In this document: piece after piece, positions 26,309 to 34,147 of the stretch
Layout: every line of letters starts with the position of its first letter
Numbering within the stretch: position 1 is the first letter of the stretch
Assembly: GCA_016188575.1 (NCBI GenBank)
Contig: JACPHN010000051.1
Span: forward strand, 1 to 46,488
Source of the DNA: Candidatus Schekmanbacteria bacterium
GTDB lineage: Bacteria; CSSED10-310; JACPHN01
DNA: 46,488 bases
Direction of reading: 5' to 3'
The notes under the pieces: model-generated
What the model saw: the letters and a program-made list of their open reading frames with translations, nothing else
What the model was told of the DNA's origin: nothing
Databases searched by the model: none
Made by a program: the position numbers and the translations under genes

Positions 26309-27225
26309 TCCGAGGCTACTCGATGAAGGCGCTTGGAGCTATCACGGCGACAGGCGCTTTCCTCCTTGCGGCCGCCACGAGCGGTTGTGGCGGCCGCATA
26401 GCCAGAATCGAGGAAAACGTCGACGCGCTGCAACGCCAGGTGGCTGGTTTTGAGGAAAACCTGACGCGGCAGAATACGCGACTGGAAAAGACGTTCGACG
26501 ACTTGGACCAGATCCTTGGCGAGCTACGCAAGGGCGGAGCGGACGTGCTGGCTGAGATGAGCGGCATTCGCGACCAACTCGCCGTGCTCAAAGGCACGAA
26601 CGAAGAGCTCGTGCATCACGTTCGGCTGCTGCGTGAAGGGCGGTCGGGCGGAATGGGCAGTAGTGCTCCGCCGACATTCGGGCTGCCGCCGAACCCTCCT
26701 CTGGATAGCCACGGAGCCGGTCGGCCAGCGGATGAGACAGCATTGGCTCCACGGGCAGCGACGGAGCCGCAACCGCGAGGGTCTGCTGGCGGCGAAGGGG
26801 AAACCCTTTCGCCTAGCCAGCAGTCGCCAACGCCCGCGGCGGACGCCGTGCCGCCTGGTCAGGCGTATCGCCAGGCCTACGCCGATTTCGTCAAAGGCCA
26901 GTACCAGCTCGCAATAGCCGAGTTTCAGAACTTTCTCAGCCAGTACCCTGGCGACGAGGCTGCCCCCAACGCGCAGTATTGGATCGCGGAGTGCTACTAC
27001 AGCCTGGCGAATTTCGAGCAAGCGCGCCGGGAATTCGACCGTGTCGCCAGCGATTACGCTGAGAGCGAGAAGGTCCCTGACGCCATGCTGAAGAGCGCCT
27101 ACTCGCAGATCAACCTTGGCGATCACGCCAGCGCCCGCGCTCAGCTCCAACGGCTGATCGAGGACTACGACAACACGCACGCGGCGACACTAGCGCGCCA
27201 AAAGTTGCGCGAGATTTCGCAGTAG
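26305..27225 (+). CDS. cpoB: cell division coordinator CpoB / YbgF-type TPR protein
   Basis: CpoB (YbgF) works with Tol-Pal to coordinate outer-membrane constriction with septal peptidoglycan synthesis. The ATG at 26305 overlaps the pal stop (ATGA). The 306-residue product has an export signal (LGAITATGAFLLAAATSGC) that may carry a lipobox cysteine, so it could be a lipoprotein, unlike the soluble E. coli protein. A coiled-coil follows (about 35-110: IARIEENVDALQRQVAGFEE), then a Pro/Gly-rich linker. The C-terminal TPR domain (about 200-306) has FVKGQYQLAIAEFQNFLSQY, NAQYWIAECYYSLANFEQA and LGDHASARAQLQRLIEDY. It is the last gene of the operon and is followed within 35 bp by a strong intrinsic terminator. 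Confidence 0.92.
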   Translation: MIRGYSMKALGAITATGAFLLAAATSGCGGRIARIEENVDALQRQVAGFEENLTRQNTRLEKTFDDLDQILGELRKGGADVLAEMSGIRDQLAVLKGTNEELVHHVRLLREGRSGGMGSSAPPTFGLPPNPPLDSHGAGRPADETALAPRAATEPQPRGSAGGEGETLSPSQQSPTPAADAVPPGQAYRQAYADFVKGQYQLAIAEFQNFLSQYPGDEAAPNAQYWIAECYYSLANFEQARREFDRVASDYAESEKVPDAMLKSAYSQINLGDHASARAQLQRLIEDYDNTHAATLARQKLREISQ

Positions 27226-27259
27226 CGGCCGATCGCCTACTTCTTCTCCCCGCTACCTG

Positions 27260-27294
27260 ACCGCCTCCCGCGACCAGCCGGGGGCGGTTTTTTT
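27260..27294 (+). terminator. intrinsic terminator of the kinase/Tol-Pal operon
   Basis: ACCGCCTCC (27260-27268) pairs with GGGGGCGGT (27280-27288), nine pairs including one G-U, around an 11-nt loop, followed by a run of seven T (27288-27294). It is a classical rho-independent terminator 35 bp after the cpoB stop. The group II intron relic begins directly after the T-tract. Confidence 0.9.
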
Positions 27295-27569
27295 GTGTCG
27301 GCGGGGCCTGGAGTGACCGCTCGCCCCGGGGTCGAAGACCGTGGCATGCCTGATCGTACTATGGCGCGGTAACCCGGCAGGCCCAGCGCGCACTTCCAAG
27401 GAGGGGAGTACGCCGTACGACGTGAGGAGAGAAGGAAAGCGGACGGGGCGCTGGGAGTCGGATGGTTTCGGAGTACTGAAGAAGGCGGGCAATACCGCTG
27501 GAGGGAAGGAGACCACACCGGGTACAGCGACGCGAGGAAACACCGGCCGGGCCCAGTCCCGGTGAACCG

Positions 27570-27761
27570 GTGGCAACGAAACTGCGGCGCATAGCAGAGA
27601 AGGCCCGCAGAGAGCCGAGCTTTCGGTTCACCAGTCAATTTCACTTGGTGGATGTGGAGCTTCTCTGCGGCAATGCTTCGAAATTCACTGCCATGCTCGA
27701 TCGGCACCCGCTACCGACCCCACGAATCCACGTGAACCTCATCCCACTCTATGCGAAGTGA
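27570..27761 (+). pseudogene. group II intron maturase/reverse transcriptase remnant (N- and C-termini fused)
   Basis: The 63-codon frame opens with ATKLRRIAEKARREPSFRFT and FHLVDVELL, the N-terminal pattern of intron-encoded reverse transcriptases. It continues directly into FTAMLDRHPLPTPRIHVNL, the typical C-terminal end of such proteins. The roughly 350 to 400 residues in between (reverse-transcriptase motifs including YADD, and the maturase X domain) are absent. The junction falls near codon 34. The frame happens to stay open across it, but the product would have no catalytic part. Confidence 0.8.
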
Positions 27762-27770
27762 CCGGGTGAA

Positions 27771-27941
27771 GAGCCGTGTGGCGTAAATGCCGTGTGGCGT
27801 CAATAGCGCAAGCACGGTTCCGTGAGGAGCCGATGGCAACCGGGTTTGGTCTGAAATCTTGCGCACCGCCGGGAAAGCAGGCGGCAATAGAGAACACAAA
27901 CACCAGACCTGCCACACCCGGGAGCCATCGGTCTACTCGAC
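27771..27941 (+). ncRNA. intron domain V (with 16-bp duplication) and extended domain VI
   Basis: Domain V starts GAGCCGTGTG at 27771 and ends AGCACGGTTC at 27820. It contains GCCGTGTGGCGTAAAT (27773-27788) followed by GCCGTGTGGCGTCAAT (27789-27804), a tandem duplication with one difference. Without one copy the domain is exactly 34 nt, the canonical length. Domain VI forms nested stems: CCGATGG (27830-27836) with CCATCGG (27925-27931), CCGGGT (27840-27845) with ACCCGG (27916-27921), and GGTCTG (27848-27853) with CAGACC (27904-27909). An apical CCGCC/GGCGG hairpin sits inside. It is much longer than a usual domain VI. Confidence 0.7.
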
Positions 27942-28025
27942 CCTTTCGACAGCGGAAGTCGTGGTCGCACCCGCCGCGTTTCAGCTCGCCGCGTCACGCA
28001 TCGGAAGGCCGTGCGCGGCGCCATG

Positions 28026-29180
28026 CTACTCGGCGGCAACAGTCGCCGTTGCCGATCGCGTCAGCCAGATCGGGGCGGGCTGGATCCTCTGCCCGTCCGA
28101 TTGCTCGACACGGACGTAGTAGTAATCCGTGCCGGACGGCAATGGCACCGCGACGTCCGCGGTTCCGGCGCCGGCGTCGTTGAAGCTTTCTTCAGCGACC
28201 ACAACGCCATTCTTGTACACCTTCAGCCCCGTCCACGCTTCACCGTCGGGATCGGAGAAATACACGTTGAGCGTGGGCGCGGAGTGCACGGTAAGGCGGC
28301 TGCCCATCTCGGCTCCATTCATCTGAAACGAGACATAAGCGTTGCTGTCCTCGCTAGTGAAGAAGCGGCGGGCGCGGAAGGCATCGATGAGGTCGGCGCG
28401 GGTCAAGCCCTCGGCCAAGACGCCGGTGCGGCTGACGTCTCTCGTACCCCACACGCGATCGTGAGCATCATCGCCCGAGACGGAGCCGAGCCACCACCCC
28501 TTCTGGATCGCTTCATCCAGGAAGGAGACCTGGCCATCGTAGCCCTTGTCTCGGCTGTCGAACTTGCTGCCGCTATTGAGCATTTCCAGGCCAACCATCA
28601 TCGGCGCGATATCCGACCGGTAGTTGAAATGATAGAACTCGTTGTTGAAGATGTCGTAGCTTCCGGGATGGTTGAAGGTCGCCACTGCCTCCGGATAGTT
28701 CGCAAGCCAGTCGAAAAAGTAGGAGATGAGGTGGTCCTTTTCCCAGTTTGTCCAGGATTCCGTGTTGACAACGCAGACGTGTCCCTGCATGGAGTTACTG
28801 TATTCGAAGGCGCGAAAGGCGACAAAGCTGCCATCGACCGTGTAGTCATCCGCTGCTTCCTTGGTCGCGGTCCAGCTCGCCTGCCCGATGTATGACTCCG
28901 CGTGGTCGGAGACGGCCATCCAATCGAGTCCTGCGGTATCGCGCGCATACTGAAACGCCACGGCGGGAGTATCGCTCTTGTCGCCGTGATAGTCGATAGA
29001 GTACGCGGTGTGCGCATGAATAAAGCCGTAGTACGCCGGCCAGTACTGTGCGGAGGCGGGGACGGGAGACCCAGATGTCACCGCGACGGACCCTTGCCCG
29101 GCGACCGCTACCGTCGAGGCGCAGACGCACGCGACGGCACAACATACGACCCATATTCTCTTACGCTGAAGTCCGAACAC
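28026..29180 (-). CDS. secreted PHP-fold metallohydrolase-like protein (CehA/McbA-type)
   Basis: The 384-residue protein starts at the GTG at 29180, chosen because AAAGGAGAG lies a few bases upstream; an ATG at 29207 lies upstream of that site. A signal peptide (IWVVCCAVACVCASTVAVAGQ) directs it out of the cytoplasm. The domain begins YYGFIHAHTAYSIDYHGDKS, a PHP-type His-x-His metal motif, then WMAVSDHAESY, later FNHPGSYD and SVSGDDAHDRVWG, all positions of metal ligands in this fold. The last 90 residues form a beta-rich domain (LNVYFSDPDGEAWTGLKVYK). The family contains phosphoesterases and carbaryl-type hydrolases; the substrate here is unknown. It lies downstream of a sensor kinase and sigma54-type regulator on the same strand, with a 196-bp gap that shows no clear sigma54 site. 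Confidence 0.82.
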   Translation of the reverse strand: MFGLQRKRIWVVCCAVACVCASTVAVAGQGSVAVTSGSPVPASAQYWPAYYGFIHAHTAYSIDYHGDKSDTPAVAFQYARDTAGLDWMAVSDHAESYIGQASWTATKEAADDYTVDGSFVAFRAFEYSNSMQGHVCVVNTESWTNWEKDHLISYFFDWLANYPEAVATFNHPGSYDIFNNEFYHFNYRSDIAPMMVGLEMLNSGSKFDSRDKGYDGQVSFLDEAIQKGWWLGSVSGDDAHDRVWGTRDVSRTGVLAEGLTRADLIDAFRARRFFTSEDSNAYVSFQMNGAEMGSRLTVHSAPTLNVYFSDPDGEAWTGLKVYKNGVVVAEESFNDAGAGTADVAVPLPSGTDYYYVRVEQSDGQRIQPAPIWLTRSATATVAAE

Positions 29181-29376
29181 GCTTCTCTCCTTTCGCACAG
29201 AAAACAACCTGGAGCACTGTTATGCAAAAACCTCGCCGGCGGTCGTTGGCCGGCCGCGACTGGCCTGCTCGGCGAAGAATGCACTGCCAGAGCGCTTCTC
29301 GCGCCATCGCGGCGCACCGTCCTGGCGAAGGCGTGGCGAGACGTATTCGGCACAGTGTGATCGCAAGTTGGGATAT

Positions 29377-30765
29377 CTACTGCCGAAAACTGTCCGCACT
29401 CAGACCGTGCTTCTTCAACAGCCGGTAGAAGGTGCCGCGGGGAAGCTGAGCCTCCTGCGCGGCCCGCGTCACGTCGCCATTCCACCGGCCGAGAAGTTCC
29501 TCGAGGTAGTTTTGTTCGAAGATGGCGAGGTGCTGCGTACGCAGATCGAAGAAGTTGCCCCGGCGCGCCGCCGGTTGGTCGCCTGACTTCCCGACGACCT
29601 CCTCCGGCAGATCCTCCACCGTCAAGACCTCATTTCGCGTCAAGGCGATGGACCGTTTCATCACGTTTTGCAGCTCGCGGATGTTTCCCGGCCACGAATA
29701 CCGAGTCAAGACCTCCATGACGTCCTGGCTGACTTCCGAAACCGGTTTTTCCATCTCCGACGCGAAGCGCTTCAGAAAGTGATAGACGAGCAGCGGGATA
29801 TCGTCCAGGCGTTCGCGCAGGGAAGGGATCTCGATGCGGACGACATTGATGCGGTAGTAGAGGTCTTCGCGAAACGCCTTGTTCTTGATCTGGTTGAGCA
29901 GGTCACGGTTGGTGGCTGCCACCACGCGGACATCGACATCGATCTCCTCCTTGCCACCGACCCGCCGCACTCGACGCTCTTGCAAAACGCGCCGCAGCTT
30001 GGCCTGGAGCCGCAGGGGGAGCTCCCCCACCTCATCGAGAAAGAAGGAGCCGTGGTGGGCAAACTCGATGAGCCCGAGGCTGCGCGAGTGAGCTCCGGTG
30101 AATGCGCCTTTTTCGTGGCCGAAGAGCTCACTTTCCAATAGATGGTCAGGGATCGCTCCGCAGTCCACCGGTACGAATCTGGCCGAGGACCGGCGGCTGC
30201 GCTTGTGGATGCTCCTGGCAACGAGCTCCTTGCCGACGCCGGTCTCGCCGACAATGAGGACGTCCACATCCGTTTCGGCGACGCGGTCGATGGTATCGAA
30301 AATGGCGCGCATCGGCGCACTGTGCGAGACGATTTCGTCGAAGCAGAACGGTCGCTCCAACTGCCGCTGGAGCAGGCGATTCTCCTCGCGGAGCTTCTTC
30401 TCCTGAAGCAGGCGGTGGACGGTCGCCTCGAGCTCCTCGGGAAGGAACGGCTTGGTGATGTAGTCCGAGGCGCCCAGCTTCATGGCCGCGACCGCGGTCT
30501 CGACGGTTGGATAGGCCGTGAGCATCAGCACGATCAGGTTGGGATCGCACTCGCGCGCATGCTTGAGAAGCTCGACGCCGTCGATGTCCGGCATGCGGAT
30601 ATCGGAAATCATGAGGTCGAAAGTTTCTTCGCCCAAGATTTCGGCCGCGCGCCGGCTCCGGCGCTCCGTGACAATCTGCGTCTGCGGAATGTGCCGCAGC
30701 GTGTCAGCGCACACTTCCAGCATCCCAGGCTCGTCATCTACGACCAGTATGCGTCGGGTAACCAT
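29377..30765 (-). CDS. sigma54-dependent response regulator (NtrC family)
   Basis: This 462-residue activator has the classical three parts. The receiver domain (1-120) holds ILVVDDEPGM, the phospho-acceptor Asp in LMISDIRMPDIDG, and LMLTAYPTVE with KPF. The AAA+ domain (about 140-370) has Walker A VGETGVGKELVARSIHKRS, the sigma54-contact loop GAFTGAHSRS, Walker B SFFLDEVGELP, and the R-finger region EDLYYRINVVRIEIPSLRERL. A Fis-type helix-turn-helix lies at the C-terminus (RAAQEAQLPRGTFYRLLKKHG). It should activate RNA polymerase with sigma54 when phosphorylated. Its cognate kinase is 17 bp upstream in the same operon. Targets are not known; the nir/nor genes or the PHP gene downstream are the obvious candidates. 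Confidence 0.94.
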   Translation of the reverse strand: MVTRRILVVDDEPGMLEVCADTLRHIPQTQIVTERRSRRAAEILGEETFDLMISDIRMPDIDGVELLKHARECDPNLIVLMLTAYPTVETAVAAMKLGASDYITKPFLPEELEATVHRLLQEKKLREENRLLQRQLERPFCFDEIVSHSAPMRAIFDTIDRVAETDVDVLIVGETGVGKELVARSIHKRSRRSSARFVPVDCGAIPDHLLESELFGHEKGAFTGAHSRSLGLIEFAHHGSFFLDEVGELPLRLQAKLRRVLQERRVRRVGGKEEIDVDVRVVAATNRDLLNQIKNKAFREDLYYRINVVRIEIPSLRERLDDIPLLVYHFLKRFASEMEKPVSEVSQDVMEVLTRYSWPGNIRELQNVMKRSIALTRNEVLTVEDLPEEVVGKSGDQPAARRGNFFDLRTQHLAIFEQNYLEELLGRWNGDVTRAAQEAQLPRGTFYRLLKKHGLSADSFRQ

Positions 30766-30782
30766 TCCGGATCATCTCGGGT

Positions 30783-32219
30783 TTATTGCTTGATCTCAAC
30801 TGGAAACCTTATGATGAAAGTCGTCCCCTGTCCATCCTGGCTCTCCAGGTCGATTTCGCCACCCAGGCCGCGGACGAGCGCCAAGCAGATCGACAGCCCG
30901 AGTCCCGTGCCTGCTTGCTCTTTCGTCGTGAAGAATGGCTCAAAGACGCGCCGCTGGAGCTCGGTGGGGATACCGTGCCCGGTATCCGACACGCGGATTG
31001 CAACGGCTGGTCTGCCATTCGCCAGCGTTTCCGCTCCGCCGCTGCTGGATACTGATAGTGTCCCGCCATCGGGCATGGCGTCGATGGCGTTCAGGAGCAA
31101 GTTCAGCAAGATTTGTTCGATGTCGGCTGCGTTGGCTCTGACGGGTGGCAAGGACCGGTCCACATCGAGTGCGACGGTGATGCCGAGCGATTCGGCTTGC
31201 TGGCGAATCAGCAATACAGCGTGGCCGACGGGTGCCTGGAGCTCGATCGGTTCCGGAATCTGGTGTGCCGGCCGCGAGAACGACAGCAGGCCGCGCGCGA
31301 TCTGGGCGACGCGGTCCGCCAGCGCGACGATTTTTTGCACATCCTCGGCAACCTTCTCCGACATCTCAGTGCGGTGATCGGTCAGCAGCAGTCGTCCCTT
31401 CGCGCTGATGACGGCGATCGGGTTGTTTACCTCGTGGGCGACGTTGCCGGCGAGCTCTCCGACGGCGGCCAGCCTTCCGGCGCGGATCATCTGATCGCGA
31501 GTCCGTCGCTGGCTGGACACATCCATGGCGAGGATGGCGACGTGTGTCGCGGCTCCGGTCTCGTCGCAGATGGGCGCCGCGGTCAACTGTACGGCGCGAT
31601 GCTCGGGACCGGAGCGGCTGGGCAAGTCGACCTCCAGGGTGCTCGAGCAACGCGTCCTGAAGGTGTCCAAGGCGAGCGACCAGGCGCGCTGCCGAGCGCT
31701 GGTCACCTCGTCGAGGTGCGCCGCCGCGGGGGAACTGCCAAGAAGCTCGTGCCAACGCTCATTGATGACATGTGCAGTGCCGGTAGGGTCGACTATGAGC
31801 AAGCCGAGCCCGGCGGTGCGCAGCGCCTTGTCGATCAATTCTCGTTCCGCAACGGCACGCGCCGCCGTCGATCGCCCGTCCAGATGAGGGCTGCCGTCGC
31901 ATTCCGGCGGCGCTCCCGTCGCTACCTGGCGATTCACCTCGCCAATGGCGCCGGAATACGCGACCAGAAAATTCTGCGCCCTGCCGCCGTCATCGACGCC
32001 GCGCACGGACTGCGCCCTCGCCAGGCGTGAGGCGCCCCAGACAGCGCCCCCCGCGACCAGCAGGACACCCCCCGCTCCCAGGGCGTAGGGCAAGAAACCT
32101 GCCATGACCCGGTCATCGGCGGCTACCGAACCAGCTACCAGGATCAAGAATGCCGCCAGTAGGGCAATCCAAAAAAGCCGGAGCGTTGCCACCGGCTTGC
32201 TGCGAGAATCCACTCCCAT
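30783..32219 (-). CDS. membrane-bound sensor histidine kinase (NtrB-like, PAS-containing)
   Basis: This 478-residue kinase has two close N-terminal helices (about 13-33 and 42-64) with almost no periplasmic loop, so it probably senses within the membrane or cytoplasm. A PAS domain (about 125-250) has LLIVDPTGTAHVINERWHEL. The HisKA domain has the phospho-acceptor in ELAGNVAHEVNNPIAVI. The ATPase domain has NLLLNAIDAMPDGG (N box), VRVSDTGHGIP-like G1 (read AIRVSDTGHGIPTELQ), and FFTTKEQAGTGLGLSICLAL (F and G2 boxes). The domain order matches NtrB-type kinases paired with sigma54 regulators. The start ATG at 32219 follows GGAG at a suitable distance. An FNR-like box lies 24 bp upstream. Confidence 0.93.
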   Translation of the reverse strand: MGVDSRSKPVATLRLFWIALLAAFLILVAGSVAADDRVMAGFLPYALGAGGVLLVAGGAVWGASRLARAQSVRGVDDGGRAQNFLVAYSGAIGEVNRQVATGAPPECDGSPHLDGRSTAARAVAERELIDKALRTAGLGLLIVDPTGTAHVINERWHELLGSSPAAAHLDEVTSARQRAWSLALDTFRTRCSSTLEVDLPSRSGPEHRAVQLTAAPICDETGAATHVAILAMDVSSQRRTRDQMIRAGRLAAVGELAGNVAHEVNNPIAVISAKGRLLLTDHRTEMSEKVAEDVQKIVALADRVAQIARGLLSFSRPAHQIPEPIELQAPVGHAVLLIRQQAESLGITVALDVDRSLPPVRANAADIEQILLNLLLNAIDAMPDGGTLSVSSSGGAETLANGRPAVAIRVSDTGHGIPTELQRRVFEPFFTTKEQAGTGLGLSICLALVRGLGGEIDLESQDGQGTTFIIRFPVEIKQ

Positions 32220-32242
32220 GGCGCACGCTCCAACCTTTCAGC

Positions 32243-32256
32243 TTGAGACAGATCAA
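32243..32256. promoter_or_regulatory. FNR/NnrR-type binding site upstream of sensor kinase
   Basis: TTGAGACAGATCAA fits the FNR/DNR consensus TTGAT-N4-ATCAA with one mismatch (G for T). It lies 24 bp before the kinase start, downstream of the possible sigma54 site, so it may repress or mark a second promoter. Chance occurrence is possible. Confidence 0.4.
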
Positions 32257-32285
32257 CATCTGCATGCGTCCATCACACCCCGCGC

Positions 32286-32301
32286 GGCATTCCCTGTGCC
32301 G
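32286..32301 (-). promoter_or_regulatory. candidate sigma54 (-24/-12) promoter for the two-component operon
   Basis: On the minus strand, CGGCACAGGGAATGCC has GG at -24 and GC at -12 with the required 10-base spacing, plus CAC after the GG. It differs from TGGCACG-N4-TTGCA at the first T and the first T of TTGC. Transcription would begin near 32275 and run into the sensor kinase, which would make the operon autoregulated. Confidence 0.35.
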
Positions 32302-32411
32302 TCATGGGTTGCTTCTCCTCCGCCGGCCCATCCGCCCTCCACCGTAGCGCAACCCCGGGTGATAGCGTCCGGTGCCGGCCAGGCGCGGTGGTGCCCTGCG
32401 ACCACACTGCG

Positions 32412-33950
32412 CTAATGACTTGTTCCCGCGGAGCGGGTGATCTTGTTGTACACGTTGTACTTTCCCGACGGCTTGCGCGCCGGGATGCGCTTCACCTCTT
32501 CGAGCGTCACCGCATCGAAGACCACAATTGCGCCATCGTCCTCCCAGATGCTGAGCAGCGCGAAACGCCCATCGCGCGTGAACTCGACGTGAGCTGCAGT
32601 CTTGCCCGGCGCGGGCCGCAGCGTCTTGACAATTTCCAGCGTTTCCTTGTCGATTACGTGGACCGCATCCCGGTTTGGCCCGAAGAATACGTCTACCCAT
32701 GCATATCGCGTATTCTCGTGACTCCGCATGAAAAATCCCGGTCCGAGCGTCTCGATTCGCCTGACGACCTGCCAAGACTGCATGTCAATCACGCTGACAA
32801 CACCTTCTCCAAGGTTGGGCGTGGCAAGCACGGTACCTCCGGCCCGCTCCCACGTTATTCCTGAAGCCAGATGCGGCATGCCCGGCAATTCCAGGCGCGC
32901 CACTACCGACCCCGTATCAAGGTCGAGCACACGCCCTCTCTCGCCGTCCCGCGCTGCACCAATCAAATAACGATAGGACTGATCAAAGAAAAAGTCATCC
33001 AGGTAGGTTTCCGTTGCAATCGTACGCACCCCAACCCCGGCGGCGGGCGAGGTCCACGTGGTGCCGACCAGTTTGGCGGCGTCAGTGTCTACGGCCACTT
33101 CCCAGACTTCGCGGAGGTCCTTGACGGCGGCCACAAAGGTGTGGCGAGGCGGCGCCGCATACACTGCCGAGACCCTCGATGTCTTTCCGTCCTTGCCGGC
33201 AACCTCCAGAACCGCGCGGGCCCGGAGCGTCGCCGCGTCCAGTACGACCAGAGAATGCGGCAGGTAGTTTCCAACCAGCACCGTGCGCCCGTCACCCGAG
33301 ACGGCGAGATTTCGCGTGTTGATTCCGGCGCGGATCTCACAGCACATCTGGAGCGTATAGAGGTCAAGCTTGGAAACCCAACCGTCGCGCGAGGCGAAGT
33401 AGACGAAGCGGCCATCCGGAGAAAACTTCGGTCCGCCGTGGAGCGCGAAGCGAGTGGGGATCCGCGCAACAGGCTCGAGCTTGTCCCCGTCGAGCACCAT
33501 GGCGTGGTGGTCACCAAGCTCGACGACGACGAAGAGGTTCAGTGGGTCGGCGGTATGGACCGGCCGTGCGCCGGGGTCCGCCACAGCGCTGAGAACCGCG
33601 TGGGTCCGCTGAATCTCATCCATGCCCCAGCGTGGAACGGTGGCAAGCGGCGTGTAGATGAGATCGACCAGGCTGCGAATCCGGTCGGCTGAAAGCTGCT
33701 GTGCAAATCCCGCCATCTGCGAGGATGGCCGGCCGTTCGCGATAGTCCTGGTGGCCTCAGCCTTGTCCAGGCGGCCCAAGTTCTCCGGCAAGAGCGCCGG
33801 TCCGGTTCCGCCCAGGCGATCGGCGCCATGGCAGCTTGCGCACAAGTTGGCAAAATCGGTGCTGGCCGCAGGGGTCGAGGGCGCCGGCACGGCTTCGCTC
33901 GCTGCCGACCGGGCGGGAGCGCATGACCACAACATGGCCGCGGCGAGCAT
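32412..33950 (-). CDS. nirN: NirN-like cytochrome c / heme d1-binding propeller (dihydro-heme d1 dehydrogenase)
   Basis: NirN oxidises dihydro-heme d1 to heme d1 in the periplasm, the last step before insertion into nitrite reductase NirS. From the ATG at 33950 it has 512 residues, close to Pseudomonas NirN. A signal region (MLAAAMLWSCAPARSAASEA) is followed by a class I c-type heme domain with NLCASCHGADRLGG (heme site) and a methionine-bearing SSQMAGFAQQL. An eight-bladed d1-type propeller follows (about 125-512; FALHGGPKFSPDGRFVYFAS). It ends PSGKYNVYNKITRSAGTSH, which I associate with NirN and not with NirS (which ends FNVYNTQHDVY). A NirS role cannot be fully excluded. The open frame runs upstream through a MITE-like element, and a GTG inside that element's end (34004) is an alternative start. 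Confidence 0.78.
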   Translation of the reverse strand: MLAAAMLWSCAPARSAASEAVPAPSTPAASTDFANLCASCHGADRLGGTGPALLPENLGRLDKAEATRTIANGRPSSQMAGFAQQLSADRIRSLVDLIYTPLATVPRWGMDEIQRTHAVLSAVADPGARPVHTADPLNLFVVVELGDHHAMVLDGDKLEPVARIPTRFALHGGPKFSPDGRFVYFASRDGWVSKLDLYTLQMCCEIRAGINTRNLAVSGDGRTVLVGNYLPHSLVVLDAATLRARAVLEVAGKDGKTSRVSAVYAAPPRHTFVAAVKDLREVWEVAVDTDAAKLVGTTWTSPAAGVGVRTIATETYLDDFFFDQSYRYLIGAARDGERGRVLDLDTGSVVARLELPGMPHLASGITWERAGGTVLATPNLGEGVVSVIDMQSWQVVRRIETLGPGFFMRSHENTRYAWVDVFFGPNRDAVHVIDKETLEIVKTLRPAPGKTAAHVEFTRDGRFALLSIWEDDGAIVVFDAVTLEEVKRIPARKPSGKYNVYNKITRSAGTSH

Positions 33951-33995
33951 TCCGAAAAGTCGTCGCGCGCGCCGGCGGCAGCCCTGCGGGCGGCC

Positions 33996-34131
33996 TGGAT
34001 CCACCGCCTGTTCTCCGTCGGCGTAACTGTGTCTGCCTCCGTTCTTCCCCCCACAAGCGGGGGGAGGTGCGGTGGGGGGTCTTCGTAATGCGCTTTCCGC
34101 ACACTTCCTGGTCGCACAGCCGGTGGATTCA
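33996..34131 (-). repeat. 136-bp inverted-repeat (MITE-like) element, copy B
   Basis: This copy is inverted relative to the one at 16362-16497. One end reads TGGATCCACCGCCTGTT (33996-34012) and the other ACAGCCGGTGGATTCA (34116-34131), each with small changes from the perfect 17-bp ends of copy A. Shared interior blocks include GTGCGGAAAGCGCATTACG and GAAGACCCCCCACC on the minus strand. The centre folds back (CCCCCC next to GGGGGG). It lies between the siroheme decarboxylase gene and nirN, 46 bp from the nirN ATG. Confidence 0.7.
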
Positions 34132-34147
34132 GGGCGGCATGCCGCGC

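Larger units (their letters stand above)
27295..27941 (+). mobile_element. degenerate group II intron, IIC-like, with internally deleted maturase
   Basis: The element lies directly 3' of an intrinsic terminator, the site preferred by group IIC introns. It begins GTGTCGGCGGGG, an approximate match to the GUGYG 5' end. The 275 bases before the open frame contain blocks I recognise from leaders of bacterial group II introns, such as GCGCGGTAACCCGGCAGGCC and AGTACGCCGTACGACGT. A maturase start follows at 27570, then a maturase C-terminus with the reverse-transcriptase core missing. A domain V (27771-27820) and a long domain VI stem end near 27941 with CTACTCGAC, which supplies a bulged A and an AY-type 3' end. 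Ends are estimated from consensus. It is non-autonomous, and the altered domain V suggests it no longer splices. Confidence 0.78.

Noticed and set aside
29155-29180. Similarity of CTTCAGCGTAAGAGAATATG to TTTCAGCGTAGAAATATGGG upstream of 4425, and GAATATGGGTC near 21870
   Set aside because: Two of the three lie in signal-peptide or N-terminal coding sequence (IWV codons) and the matches are short and gapped; likely chance.
29181-29376. Possible sigma54 site (CTGGCAGTGCATTC on the minus strand) before the PHP gene
   Set aside because: The GG-N10-GC spacing is not met.
32412-33950. Call as NirS (cytochrome cd1 nitrite reductase)
   Set aside because: The C-terminal PSGKYNVYNKITRSAGTSH and length fit NirN better; kept as a stated alternative.
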